A program made the position numbers and the translations under genes. A DNA stretch of 64,000 nucleotides from Chryseolinea lacunae (GTDB taxonomy: Bacteria > Bacteroidota > Bacteroidia > Cytophagales > Cyclobacteriaceae): positions 671,401 through 735,400 of the forward strand of contig NZ_JAERRB010000003.1 in NCBI RefSeq assembly GCF_016735595.1, in the 5' to 3' direction. The stretch's first letter is position 1. Each line of letters begins with the position of its first letter. Shown in pieces: positions 17,078 through 25,414 of this stretch. Under the pieces are notes generated by a model that saw only the letters and a program-made list of their open reading frames with translations, was not told the origin of the DNA and made no database searches.

Positions 17078-18145
17078 TTAGCTCGCGTAGAATTTCTCAC
17101 GAATTTCCACCAGCAATTCGTCTATCGTTTCGACGTTGGGGGTTTCGGGAAGATCTGAAACATCGAACAGGGCGTTCACCGTCGCTATTTTTTCTTCGGC
17201 TTGCTGCAACAGGTCTTCATACAAAAACTCCCCGGCACGAATGCGTAACAGGAAGTCGCGCTCGGGCCGATGAACGTTCACGGTTTTGAAACGGGCAATT
17301 TCTTCGGCCATGTTTAGCAGCCGGAAAACATGCATCATGTTTTTGGCGTCATAGTTTTTGCCATGGTTCATGGTGTTTTCAAAACGCTCCTCGTTTCGAA
17401 CGGCCACCCATTCCCAATACTGTCGAAATTCTTTGCAATAAATGGAATAGCCATCGCGATTAAAATGAAGAACCCCAAGCGGCGAAAGTCCTTGCGGCAC
17501 CGACGACAACGAAACTTCATTGGCGATTTCAGATACCTGAATTCCTTTGAATACCGTGCCCTGAACCTGTGTGTTGTGAAAAACCAGGTAAACATCGCGC
17601 ATGTGATCTACCCGCACCAACCCACAATGCTCCTGCTGGAAGCCATTCGCTTCCAGCCACGCCGGCAGGGTGATGGCTGCCTGGCCGCTAATGACGCGAC
17701 AGAAATCGAGAATGGTTTTTCGTTTGGGTTCCTGTGGCTTCATAATTTTTTTGTTGAGGCCGCGTGCTTTTTTTATCTGCGTCAGCGCATATGCCCCAAA
17801 GGTGTCTTTGCAAAGCCTCGACAGAAAAATTTCGGGCCGAATGGAATCCATCAGGGGATGTTTGTACAGAATGTATCCGGATGGCGTGCCCAGCAGCTCC
17901 AGCAAGTTGGGGTTGTTTCGCAGCAGCAGTTCCATGAATTTTTTGAACTCATAAAACATTACATCGTTGGTTTCGCTGTTAAGCTGGTCGGTGTAGGTCA
18001 GTCCGAAAAATTTTTTCTGGGGAAGCACAAACACGCCTTTGATGTCGGTGTCGGAATGCGGCAGCGCGAGGCCATAAGCCCGGCTGCCGCTAACACATTT
18101 CAGCAAAAGATGCTGGTTGTTGTCCTGTAAATCTATCCACGTCAT
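17078..18145 (-). CDS. RlaP-like (PF10127-type) nucleotidyltransferase, long paralog
   Basis: 355 residues. The polymerase-beta-type motif is CVSGSRAYGLALPHSDTDIK (about residues 16-36): Gly-Ser in the first turn and the Asp-x-Asp pair in SDTDIKG for metal binding. Past it is a mostly helical region (RGLNKKIMKPQEPKRKTILD) and the C-terminal MHVFRLLNMAEEIARF segment seen in this family. The family includes RlaP, named for its link to RNA ligases. Direct biochemistry for this type is thin, so nucleotide transfer to RNA or protein is inference. Its ATG overlaps the stop of a shorter paralog upstream (18142-18145). Confidence 0.82.
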   Translation of the reverse strand: MTWIDLQDNNQHLLLKCVSGSRAYGLALPHSDTDIKGVFVLPQKKFFGLTYTDQLNSETNDVMFYEFKKFMELLLRNNPNLLELLGTPSGYILYKHPLMDSIRPEIFLSRLCKDTFGAYALTQIKKARGLNKKIMKPQEPKRKTILDFCRVISGQAAITLPAWLEANGFQQEHCGLVRVDHMRDVYLVFHNTQVQGTVFKGIQVSEIANEVSLSSVPQGLSPLGVLHFNRDGYSIYCKEFRQYWEWVAVRNEERFENTMNHGKNYDAKNMMHVFRLLNMAEEIARFKTVNVHRPERDFLLRIRAGEFLYEDLLQQAEEKIATVNALFDVSDLPETPNVETIDELLVEIREKFYAS

Positions 18146-18897
18146 ATGGCAAATTCTTTAAAGATAACATTCAGAGCGTCGTTGTCAATCCGGCCGGAAG
18201 CTTCGGGCACCATCGCTTCACAGGCAGCAAGCTCGCGGGCAATGAGGGCATGAAGCGACTCTACTTTCTCCATAGTAAACGTTTCGTCTACAGTTGATTT
18301 TTTCAGAATCATGGCCTGAGCGATTTCTTTGATGGCGTCGCCCAGCTGCAGGCTCAGGGCGTCGAAAGCCATGGGTGGCATGGTGCCGCGTTCGGCAATC
18401 CATTTGCTGGCCAGCAGGGTGCGAAGCGCGTAGAGGTATTTTTTCAGACGCACGGTCTCACCCTGAATGTCGTTGTTGAAAATTCCACGGGTCATGCTCA
18501 GGTAGTGATGCATGCCTGCGCGTGGCGAAAAATACTGTGGAAGAACAACGTTCATCCGGTCGACAAAATTTGCATCGGCCGCGTAAACAATAGGCGATTG
18601 CAGCCATTCGAAAATTGTGGCGTTCGACTTCTTTAGCAGACGGAGCGTCTTGCGCAGTTCCCAGCCGCCAATGTCGAGGGTGGCGTCGATGGGAAATTGC
18701 ATGACATCACTTGGCTCATCAACAGAGAGGTATCGGTCTTTGGCATAGACATAAATAAAGCGCACGTCATAGTCACTGTCGGGCGAAGGAAAACCCCAGG
18801 CGCGACTGCCCGATTCGCAGGCATACAGTATTTTTATGGCGTTGTCTTTTGCCAGGGCATCCAGTTTCTTGAGAATAGTCGCTTTCATTTGTTTCAT
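18142..18897 (-). CDS. RlaP-like (PF10127-type) nucleotidyltransferase, short paralog
   Basis: 251 residues. The nucleotidyltransferase motif is ACESGSRAWGFPSPDSDYDV (about residues 26-46), with the Gly-Ser and the Asp-x-Asp pair kept. The middle part includes WLQSPIVYAADANFVDRMNV and YLSMTRGIFNNDIQGETVRLKK, typical of PF10127 proteins. It overlaps the next paralog by 4 bases, so the two are coupled and may form a heteromer. An alternative ATG lies three codons downstream. Confidence 0.82.
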   Translation of the reverse strand: MKQMKATILKKLDALAKDNAIKILYACESGSRAWGFPSPDSDYDVRFIYVYAKDRYLSVDEPSDVMQFPIDATLDIGGWELRKTLRLLKKSNATIFEWLQSPIVYAADANFVDRMNVVLPQYFSPRAGMHHYLSMTRGIFNNDIQGETVRLKKYLYALRTLLASKWIAERGTMPPMAFDALSLQLGDAIKEIAQAMILKKSTVDETFTMEKVESLHALIARELAACEAMVPEASGRIDNDALNVIFKEFAI

Positions 18898-19058
18898 ACT
18901 TTTGGGTGCTCAAAAATATGAGGCCACTGCGCAGTCTTTTTGCGCATCTGGATTTTCTTTTCCAGTCCACCATTTTTATCCAACTCCGAACCACCGGCGG
19001 GTTCTCTTTGTTTCATCAACAACTATATTGCAGTCTCACAACTGAACGGATAAAGGAT

Positions 19059-19361
19059 ATGGCAAAAGGAAGCTTTTCAGATTTGATAGCAGGTGAAAAA
19101 CCCACCATGGTCGACTTCTCGGCCGAATGGTGTGGCCCCTGCAAAATGATGGCGCCCATATTGGACGAACTGAAATCCAAAATAGGCGACACGGCCCGCA
19201 TCATTAAAATTGACATCGACAAAAATCCCCAGGCTGCCGCGGCCTATGGTGTTCAGAGTGTGCCCACGCTTATTCTCTTCAAGAAGGGCAGCCCCGTGTG
19301 GCGCCAGTCGGGCGTGGTGCCCACAGAATATCTGAAACGGGTCATTGACCAGCACGCATAG
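19059..19361 (+). CDS. Thioredoxin
   Basis: 100 residues from the ATG at 19059, which has AAAGGA just upstream; the longer frame from 18906 adds an unlikely N terminus. The redox motif WCGPC sits at about residues 24-28 (FSAEWCGPCKMM) and the cis-Pro in VQSVPTLILF. The N terminus (MAKGSFSDLIAGEKPTMVDF) is a little shorter than E. coli TrxA but the whole fold is covered. A general cytoplasmic protein-disulfide reductase; no dedicated reductase gene is adjacent. Confidence 0.92.
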   Translation: MAKGSFSDLIAGEKPTMVDFSAEWCGPCKMMAPILDELKSKIGDTARIIKIDIDKNPQAAAAYGVQSVPTLILFKKGSPVWRQSGVVPTEYLKRVIDQHA

Positions 19362-19384
19362 TCCAACCTACTTCTAGCGCAAGG

Positions 19385-20548
19385 TCATTCTCCGGCCAGG
19401 GTTTTGGGCAATGAAGCCTTGAGCCAGAAAAATCCCAGCGTACCGGCCACGATAGAGGAGAGCATGATGGCGATTTTTGAATCGTCTATGAAGCCGCCGG
19501 TTTCAAACGCCAGCAAGGTGATGAAGATGGACATGGTGAACCCGATGCCACCCAACATGCCCGCACCAAAAATCTGTTTCCATTGCAAGTCGCCCGGCAA
19601 GTGCGAAAGTTTTAGCTGCACGGCCGCGTAGGCAAACAGGAAAATTCCGATCGGTTTGCCCGCCACAAGTCCGAACATAATCCCCAGGCTATTGGCAGAA
19701 ACAAGATTGTCGACCCACGTTGGCTGAATAATCACACACGTGTTGGCCAACGCAAACAGCGGCACAATAACAAACGCCACAGGACGGTGAAGAAAGTGCT
19801 GAAGAATGTAGGACGTCGATTTTTCGTCGCCGTTGCCAAACGGAATGGCGAAGGCCAGAAGCACGCCCGAAATGGTGGCGTGAATGCCCGAGTGCAGCAT
19901 GAAGTACCACATCACCACCCCGCCTGCGAGATAGGGAATGAGGTTGCGCACTTTTATGCGATTAAAAATCAGCAACACACCAAACACCGAGAGCGCAATC
20001 AGCAGGTTGGTCCATTGCAACGAGTCCGTATAGAAAAGGGCGATCACCAGAATGGCACCCAGGTCGTCGATGACGGCAAGCGCTGTGAGAAAAATCTTGA
20101 GCGACACGGGCACGCGGTTGCCCAAGAGCGACAGGGCCGCCAGCGCAAACGCGATGTCGGTTGCCATGGGAATGCCCGCCCCGTCTTGCGACGGCAACCC
20201 GCGGTTGAAAACAAAATGGATGCCTGCCGGCACCAACATCCCGCCCAGGGCGGCGATGAGCGGGAGCATGGCCTGTTTCACATGCGACAGCTCGCCGATG
20301 TAGACCTCGCGTTCCAACTCCAGCCCTACCAGTAAGAAGAAGATGGTCATGAGGCCGTCGTTGATCCAATACTCCACCGTGTTTGTGCCGAGGGGATGTT
20401 CCCAGAGGTGAAGATACCCTTCGCCCCACGCGGAGTTGACCACCACCAGCGAGAACAGCGTGCATCCCATAAGGATGATGCCACTGGCTTTTTCGCTGTG
20501 AAAAAAATCGTTGAACAGTTTTGTGAAGTATCGCTCGCGTCTTGCCAT
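19385..20548 (-). CDS. nhaA: Na+/H+ antiporter NhaA
   Basis: 387 residues from the ATG at 20548 (MARRERYFTKLFNDFFHSEK), matching the usual 388; an upstream in-frame ATG at 20671 adds 41 residues that do not look native. Diagnostic stretches are GLELEREVYIGELSH, GMLVPAGIHFVFN, the Asp pair in ATDIAFALA and LTALAVIDDLGAI (ion-binding aspartates), and a late Lys region near KPIGIFLFAYAAVQLKL. It exchanges cytoplasmic Na+ for periplasmic H+ for pH and salt homeostasis. Convergent with thioredoxin, 23 bases apart. Confidence 0.95.
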   Translation of the reverse strand: MARRERYFTKLFNDFFHSEKASGIILMGCTLFSLVVVNSAWGEGYLHLWEHPLGTNTVEYWINDGLMTIFFLLVGLELEREVYIGELSHVKQAMLPLIAALGGMLVPAGIHFVFNRGLPSQDGAGIPMATDIAFALAALSLLGNRVPVSLKIFLTALAVIDDLGAILVIALFYTDSLQWTNLLIALSVFGVLLIFNRIKVRNLIPYLAGGVVMWYFMLHSGIHATISGVLLAFAIPFGNGDEKSTSYILQHFLHRPVAFVIVPLFALANTCVIIQPTWVDNLVSANSLGIMFGLVAGKPIGIFLFAYAAVQLKLSHLPGDLQWKQIFGAGMLGGIGFTMSIFITLLAFETGGFIDDSKIAIMLSSIVAGTLGFFWLKASLPKTLAGE

Positions 20549-20880
20549 GGGTCTTGTGTAAAAATAACATTTCCCCGCAGCATTTTGTGAAACGGGTTGA
20601 ATCATGGCGGCGATCCGCGGCCACCAGGTGTATCGAACGTTTGTGTGGCAGCGGTCTATAAAAAAGAACACCCCATAGTTGGGTATGCCCGACCTAATCC
20701 AAAAATTTAATACCGGAGGGAATGCTTTTTTCGCAGGGGAATATATATCTTCATAAGCCCATCCAACTACCTGAGACGCAGGTATATTCCAGAAGTAAGG
20801 TTAGTCAGTCGTGCGCATCCTGAACCGGCACGCCTGTTTGATTTTTTTGGTTTTTTATTTGGAGTAAATGAACGACGACT
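20549..20880. other. Divergent intergenic region, 332 bases
   Basis: Between nhaA (minus) and the LytS-type kinase (plus). It contains a short inverted repeat ACCTG-N5-CAGGT (20769-20783) and a T-rich stretch just before the kinase. I find no convincing promoter pair or extra gene. Confidence 0.45.
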
Positions 20881-21750
20881 ATGGATGGAGATTTCCGTCT
20901 GCTCTTTTGGAATGTATTTCTTGATGTGCTCTCCCCTTCCGGCAACAACAGTTCGCTGGAAACGCAGGACCGCCAGATCAGGGCTACCGTATTGTTGGCA
21001 TTGGTTCCCGTGGTAGTCGCGTTTTCATTCATCATTTTCATTTTCTATCGCAAAAAACGCGAAGCCTTTTTCAAGCAAACCGAAGCCGAATTGAAACTGA
21101 GCATCGCCGAGGTGGAGATCAAAGCCCTTCGCGCGCAAATCACGCCCCACTTTATTTTCAACTGCCTCAACTCCATTCACCATTTCATGCACCGGAACGA
21201 CATTGCGCTGGCCGGAGAATACCTCGTGAAGTTTTCACAACTCATCCGGCACGTATTGGAAACGTCTTCCTCGAAAATGATTCCCCTCGACGACGAGCTC
21301 ACGGCACTGCGGCTCTACATCCAGCTGGAGCAACTGCGGCTCAACAACTCCTTCGAGTTCACCATCGTGACCGACCCAATCCTGCAAAGCGACGACGTGC
21401 AGGTTCCGTCCATGCTCATTCAACCCTTTGTGGAAAACGCCATCTGGCATGGGCTTAACAACCGCGGTGCCGGGGGCAAAATGCTCATTTCGCTAACACC
21501 CGTGCACAACATGATAAAGTGCGTGATCGAAGACAACGGCCACAGCAGTTCACACGAAGGCGCAGCCGAAAGCTTTGATCTTTCACACACCATAAAAAAA
21601 ACATCGCTGGGCATGACGCTCATTCACGACCGGCTGGCCATGGTGAACACACTCTATCGTGTGAACGCCGGGTTTGTGATGGAAGATATTCTGGAACACG
21701 GCGAGCCGAGTGGCAAGCGCGTGGAGTTGCTCATCCCTTTTGAAGCATAA
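20881..21750 (+). CDS. LytS-type sensor histidine kinase
   Basis: 289 residues. One membrane segment at about 40-62 (ATVLLALVPVVVAFSFIIFIF) with a short N-terminal part outside. The His_kinase signature is EIKALRAQITPHFIFNCLNS, with His in TPHFIFN. The ATPase part has PSMLIQPFVENAIWHGLNNR and SLGMTLIHDRLAMVN. It lacks a large sensor domain. The LytTR regulator follows after 3 bases, and a 7TM module lies a few genes on, so the kinase may take its signal from that. Confidence 0.9.
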   Translation: MDGDFRLLFWNVFLDVLSPSGNNSSLETQDRQIRATVLLALVPVVVAFSFIIFIFYRKKREAFFKQTEAELKLSIAEVEIKALRAQITPHFIFNCLNSIHHFMHRNDIALAGEYLVKFSQLIRHVLETSSSKMIPLDDELTALRLYIQLEQLRLNNSFEFTIVTDPILQSDDVQVPSMLIQPFVENAIWHGLNNRGAGGKMLISLTPVHNMIKCVIEDNGHSSSHEGAAESFDLSHTIKKTSLGMTLIHDRLAMVNTLYRVNAGFVMEDILEHGEPSGKRVELLIPFEA

Positions 21751-21753
21751 GCT

Positions 21754-22506
21754 ATGGCCTACGAAGTTTTGATACTGGAAGACGAACCGCATCAGGAAGA
21801 ATTTCTTAAAGGCATGCTTTCGCAGTTTGCCCCCGAATTCACGGTGGTGGCCACGGCCGGCTCCATCGACGAAGGACGCCGCCTGCTGGAGCGCCACCAA
21901 CCCGACCTGGTGTTTATGGACGTGCTAATGCCGCCACACACGTCGTTTGATTTGCTGTACACACTCACACACATTCCCTTCGAGGTGATCTTCACCACGT
22001 CCTACGAAGAATTTGCCGTGAAAGCCTTCCGGCTCTCGGCTGTAGACTATCTGGTGAAGCCCTTTGCACGCCAAGATTTGTTGGAGGCGCTGCACAAATT
22101 CAAACAGCGCCGCCTTTCGCGCGAAGCCTCGCTGAACCTGCAGGCCCTGCTGGAAAACGCCCGCGCTCCCCGGGCCGACCAGGCTAAGATTGCACTGCCC
22201 ACCCTCACGGGATTTATTTTTGTGAGCGTGAAAGACATTATCCGCTGCGAGTCCGACAACACCTACACAACCTTTCACACCACGGAGAACCGAAAGATTG
22301 TGGTCTCAAAAACCCTGAAGGAATGCGAGAAGCTGTTGACGGACTATCATTTTTTCCGCGTCCACAATTGCCACCTCATCAACGTGGCGCACATTGCGGA
22401 GTATGTGAAGGGCGAAGGCGGCATCCTCATCATGTCCGATCACTCCACCATCGACGTGTCGCGCCGGCGCAAGGACGAGTTTTTGAAACTGCTGAAAAAA
22501 GTCTGA
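21754..22506 (+). CDS. Response regulator with LytTR DNA-binding domain
   Basis: 250 residues. Receiver domain (about 3-120) with LILEDEPHQEEFL, phospho-Asp in DLVFMDVLMPPHTSFD and the conserved Lys in DYLVKPFARQDL. LytTR domain (about 150-250) with FIFVSVKDIIRCESDNTYTT, FFRVHNCHLINVAHIAEYVK and the closing SRRRKDEFLKLLKKV. It is the partner of the LytS-type kinase just upstream. In other Bacteroidota such pairs regulate envelope or polysaccharide genes; no target is evident here. Confidence 0.93.
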   Translation: MAYEVLILEDEPHQEEFLKGMLSQFAPEFTVVATAGSIDEGRRLLERHQPDLVFMDVLMPPHTSFDLLYTLTHIPFEVIFTTSYEEFAVKAFRLSAVDYLVKPFARQDLLEALHKFKQRRLSREASLNLQALLENARAPRADQAKIALPTLTGFIFVSVKDIIRCESDNTYTTFHTTENRKIVVSKTLKECEKLLTDYHFFRVHNCHLINVAHIAEYVKGEGGILIMSDHSTIDVSRRRKDEFLKLLKKV

Positions 22507-22648
22507 TCGCCGGCGGCGCGTAGTGCTTTTGCCATTTTCTTTCTCCTGCCCACCACAGTCAAAGCCGAAAGCGCCGTGCACTATTTCCTGCTGTTGCCGG
22601 GTTGGGTTGACGACTATCTTTCGTCCATACCCGTTAAGAAAATCATTC

Positions 22649-22912
22649 ATGACGCCATTTATTGCTTCAACGTTTGTGAGCGGCGGCTCGCTGTGGCTCT
22701 ATATTGATAACAACGTTGTGTTGAAGAATAGCAACAATGCTACCGTGGAACTGGAGGAAGAAGGTGAGTACATCGTGCACTGGTTGGTGATGGGCTCACC
22801 GGGCAGTTCGTATTCAATCACCATCTCCTCCCCGCGGGAGGCACAATTTCAACTGACCCGTGTGTTGGGAATGGCCGGGAAAGATTTCGGCGGGTTTCGT
22901 TACAAAAGCTGA
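22649..22912 (+). CDS. Small protein of unknown function
   Basis: 87 residues from the ATG at 22649 (MTPFIASTFVSGGSLWLYID). It looks like a small beta-sandwich: alternating hydrophobic strands, NATVELEEEGEYIVHWLVMG, SPGSSYSITISSPREAQFQL, ending KDFGGFRYKS. No signal peptide or catalytic motif. It stands between the LytTR regulator and the second 7TM module, all in the same direction, and could be cotranscribed with either. Confidence 0.6.
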   Translation: MTPFIASTFVSGGSLWLYIDNNVVLKNSNNATVELEEEGEYIVHWLVMGSPGSSYSITISSPREAQFQLTRVLGMAGKDFGGFRYKS

Positions 22913-22984
22913 CCGCTCTGCTCAAAATGAAAAATATACCAGCAACACCCTAAACTCAACTTCCAACCCAGTCCTTAACTTTTC

Positions 22985-23671
22985 ATGAGCGCATTTCGTG
23001 TAGACTTCAATGAGGTGAACCGCATGGTTCTCGGATTCCTCACACAACAACCTTTGTTCGACCTGGCCACGACCGAATCTATTGGTGGTACCCTGGCACT
23101 CGGCACCTTTATTGACCCAGCAAAAAACAAGGCATGGTTTTGCCGCGGCGGCCAACCGCTGGGCTTGCCCGCATTTTTTTTGGCCTTTGAGTGGGGCGAC
23201 TACAGCCCGAGCCATGTCCCGGCCGCACCACAACAATCCACACTGGTGCGTTCCACCGCCACCTTCACCTACAGTGGCGAACCCACCGCCGCCGCCGTGC
23301 GGCAATGGCTCTCAACGCAAACCATCGCCCTCACCGAAGACGCAAGCATCGACAAAAAAACGGTCGAAGGCCTGCTCAACAAATTGCCCAACGATCCTGC
23401 GGGCAAGCCTTACAATAAATACGCCTGCAGCTATTTTGAAAGCAAGCTCGACAACGACCTGCATGCATTCATCAACCAGAACGACATACAAGGTGTGCGC
23501 TACTATTTTGGATACGACGACTCCAACCCGCACTATGTCACCACCAATCGCATTCGTGTAATTCTCGTTGCTGTTGACCGGCAAGGTGCTAATATTGTAC
23601 CTTCATCAACACGGCCGGCCGACTCGGTCTGGATGCTGCAACGCTCCTGGCCGCCACCGCCGGTGCAATAA
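22985..23671 (+). CDS. Cytosolic protein paired with 7TM protein (copy 2)
   Basis: 228 residues, no signal peptide. The first half (MSAFRVDFNEVNRMVLGFLT, GTLALGTFIDPAKNKAW) has no match I know. The second half (about 150-228) resembles the end of the protein at 13228: both have an xGVRxY core, a strand pair I/L-V-x-V/P-x-D..GxN and a final Q/C-R followed by prolines (here QRSWPPPPVQ). The next gene, 9 bases on, is the membrane protein related to the one after copy 1. Function unknown. Confidence 0.72.
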   Translation: MSAFRVDFNEVNRMVLGFLTQQPLFDLATTESIGGTLALGTFIDPAKNKAWFCRGGQPLGLPAFFLAFEWGDYSPSHVPAAPQQSTLVRSTATFTYSGEPTAAAVRQWLSTQTIALTEDASIDKKTVEGLLNKLPNDPAGKPYNKYACSYFESKLDNDLHAFINQNDIQGVRYYFGYDDSNPHYVTTNRIRVILVAVDRQGANIVPSSTRPADSVWMLQRSWPPPPVQ

Positions 23672-23680
23672 ACCAAAGGC

Positions 23681-24343
23681 TTGTTTTTCGAACGCATTCC
23701 ACTACAGGAAATTTCGACGTTGTCGATCCTCGTCCCCTTGGTGATGAGTTTGCCGGTGCTTCGCACGGGTGCGCTATCGCTCCGCCTTTTCTTTTTGTTT
23801 TTGCTGACTGGTCTGGCCACCGATGGTTTGGGATGGTGGGTGGCCTATCACCACGACCACTGGCTCTATTTGCAATATGCATTCACCCTCTATTCGTGTC
23901 TGGAGAGTTTGTTCTTTCTCTGGTTCATTGGCCACCATGCCAAAGCAAAAACGCTACGCCGACTGGCACGCGCGCTGTTTGTGGCGACGGTGATTTGGTT
24001 TCTTTATGTGTTTTTGATTGAAGGCGCCGGCTCGGGCGAAACGTCGCACAGTTATTTTGACCCGGTCTATCTGCTCACCGTGTCATTCCTGGCCGGCTTC
24101 GCGTTGTTACAACTTGTGGAAACGGAAGCGTTCATCACGCCCTTGCCGGTGTTTTGGTTGCAGACGGGAATTTTTTTCTACGGCTTCAGCACGTTTTTCA
24201 TTTTCATGGTGAAGCTGATCGTGGGCCCGGAGCTGGCAGGCAAAATCTGGTTTCTGCACAACCTCATCAACATCACCACCTATGGCCTCTACACCGTAGG
24301 GTTTTGGAAAGCGTATGTGGCACGTCAGGCCGAACAGCCCTAG
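23681..24343 (+). CDS. Multi-pass membrane protein (copy 2 of 7TM module)
   Basis: 220 residues from a TTG start at 23681; no ATG is available near the N terminus. About seven membrane segments, among them LVPLVMSLPVLRTGA, LFFLFLLTGLATDGLGWWV, YAFTLYSCLESLFFLWFIGH, YLLTVSFLAGFALLQLV and PVFWLQTGIFFYGFSTFFIF. Spacing and landmark residues parallel the protein at 13696. In both cases it follows the paired cytosolic gene after exactly 9 bases. Likely a receptor or scaffold in the inner membrane; this is inference. Confidence 0.72.
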   Translation: MFFERIPLQEISTLSILVPLVMSLPVLRTGALSLRLFFLFLLTGLATDGLGWWVAYHHDHWLYLQYAFTLYSCLESLFFLWFIGHHAKAKTLRRLARALFVATVIWFLYVFLIEGAGSGETSHSYFDPVYLLTVSFLAGFALLQLVETEAFITPLPVFWLQTGIFFYGFSTFFIFMVKLIVGPELAGKIWFLHNLINITTYGLYTVGFWKAYVARQAEQP

Positions 24344-24348
24344 CAGAA

Positions 24349-25107
24349 TTATTCCAATATTGTTACGTTGCTTTTTTCGCGGGGTCCTCGCCAGTACCAC
24401 ATCAGCAAGAAGCCGATGATGGCACCACCGATGTGAGCGAAGTGTGCAATGCCACCACCAAAAATGGAAACCCCCGTCACACCCGAAAACAAATCCATGC
24501 CGATGAGAATGGGAATGAAATATTTTGCTGCGATGGGCACAGGAAAAAATATGAGCGCCAGTTTGGCGTTGGGGTAGGTCATGCCGAAAGCCACAAGCAC
24601 GCCATAGATGGCGCCCGAAGCACCAACGGCAGGTATGGCAAAAAGGTGATAGAACGTTTCCATTTTTTCCTTAGACACATCCGAAAACGCAGAAGGTATA
24701 TATTTCCCGGTTTTCAATAATGTCTGAAGGTCATCGGCAGAAATTCCTGCCGCCACCAATTCATTGTAGAGGGCGTTGAACTGAAAGTAGTTGATGAGAA
24801 GATAAATGACGCCCGCACCAATGCCCGACAAAAAATAGAAAAGCACAAATCGCTTGCCTCCCCACTGTGCGAGCAGCGGTGAGCCAAAGGCCCACAAGGC
24901 ATACATGTTGAAAACGATGTGCATGAGGCCGCCGTGCATGAACATGTTGGTGACCAGCTGCCAGTATCGAAAATGTTCATTCTTCGGAAAATATAACGCC
25001 AGCGTCTCAAACATCGGATCTTCCCAACCCGGCACCTGGAAGGTGACGAGGGCAAGAACCACATTGATGGCAATGATGACTTTAATGACGTCGATAGTTT
25101 TTCCCAT
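24349..25107 (-). CDS. Rhomboid family intramembrane serine protease
   Basis: 252 residues from the ATG at 25107 (MGKTIDVIKVIIAINVVLAL). Catalytic Ser in GASGAIYGVLVAF and His in FAHIGGAIIGFLLMW, plus the family's first-loop region WQLVTNMFMHGGLMHIVFNM with its conserved HGGLMHI and N. About six membrane segments. An extra loop (GISADDLQTLLKTGKYIPSA) is inserted between the third and fourth segments, longer than in GlpG. It cleaves single-pass membrane proteins within the bilayer. Substrate unknown. Confidence 0.92.
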   Translation of the reverse strand: MGKTIDVIKVIIAINVVLALVTFQVPGWEDPMFETLALYFPKNEHFRYWQLVTNMFMHGGLMHIVFNMYALWAFGSPLLAQWGGKRFVLFYFLSGIGAGVIYLLINYFQFNALYNELVAAGISADDLQTLLKTGKYIPSAFSDVSKEKMETFYHLFAIPAVGASGAIYGVLVAFGMTYPNAKLALIFFPVPIAAKYFIPILIGMDLFSGVTGVSIFGGGIAHFAHIGGAIIGFLLMWYWRGPREKSNVTILE

Positions 25108-25414
25108 GGCTGCACGTGGCTTTTTTTGACGGCCAAAAGATACCACATTTGGTCGACTATCCCTTGATGCCGGGATCTGCCAGAGCATCACCAGACCCGA
25201 TTTCGTGCCACGCAGGTTTTGTTTCCATCACGTTTGGGGTACCCGCCGATTTTCAGAAGAACGTGTCTCACTGTAAACTTCCGACGATGTTCATTGCATT
25301 CCGCCAAACACTTTCTACCTTCGGTTTGACGAGCCCATCGTTTCTGTGCGCCCCTCAGGGTTTGCAGGGAGATGGGCTTTTCGATTACAGGTTCAAAAAA
25401 AACACCCCACTCGT
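25108..25414. other. Divergent intergenic region, 307 bases
   Basis: Between the rhomboid (minus) and patatin (plus) genes. The only structure seen is the hairpin at 25331-25384 in front of the patatin gene. No further coding frame has support. Confidence 0.5.
25331..25384 (+). terminator. Terminator-like hairpin in the patatin 5' leader
   Basis: GAGCCCATC (25331-25339) pairs with GATGGGC (25371-25377), followed by TTTTCG. It lies about 30 bases ahead of the patatin start codon and downstream of a divergent promoter region, so there is no upstream plus-strand gene to terminate. It may act as an attenuator. The stem is shared with hairpins at 7597 and 8105. Confidence 0.45.
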
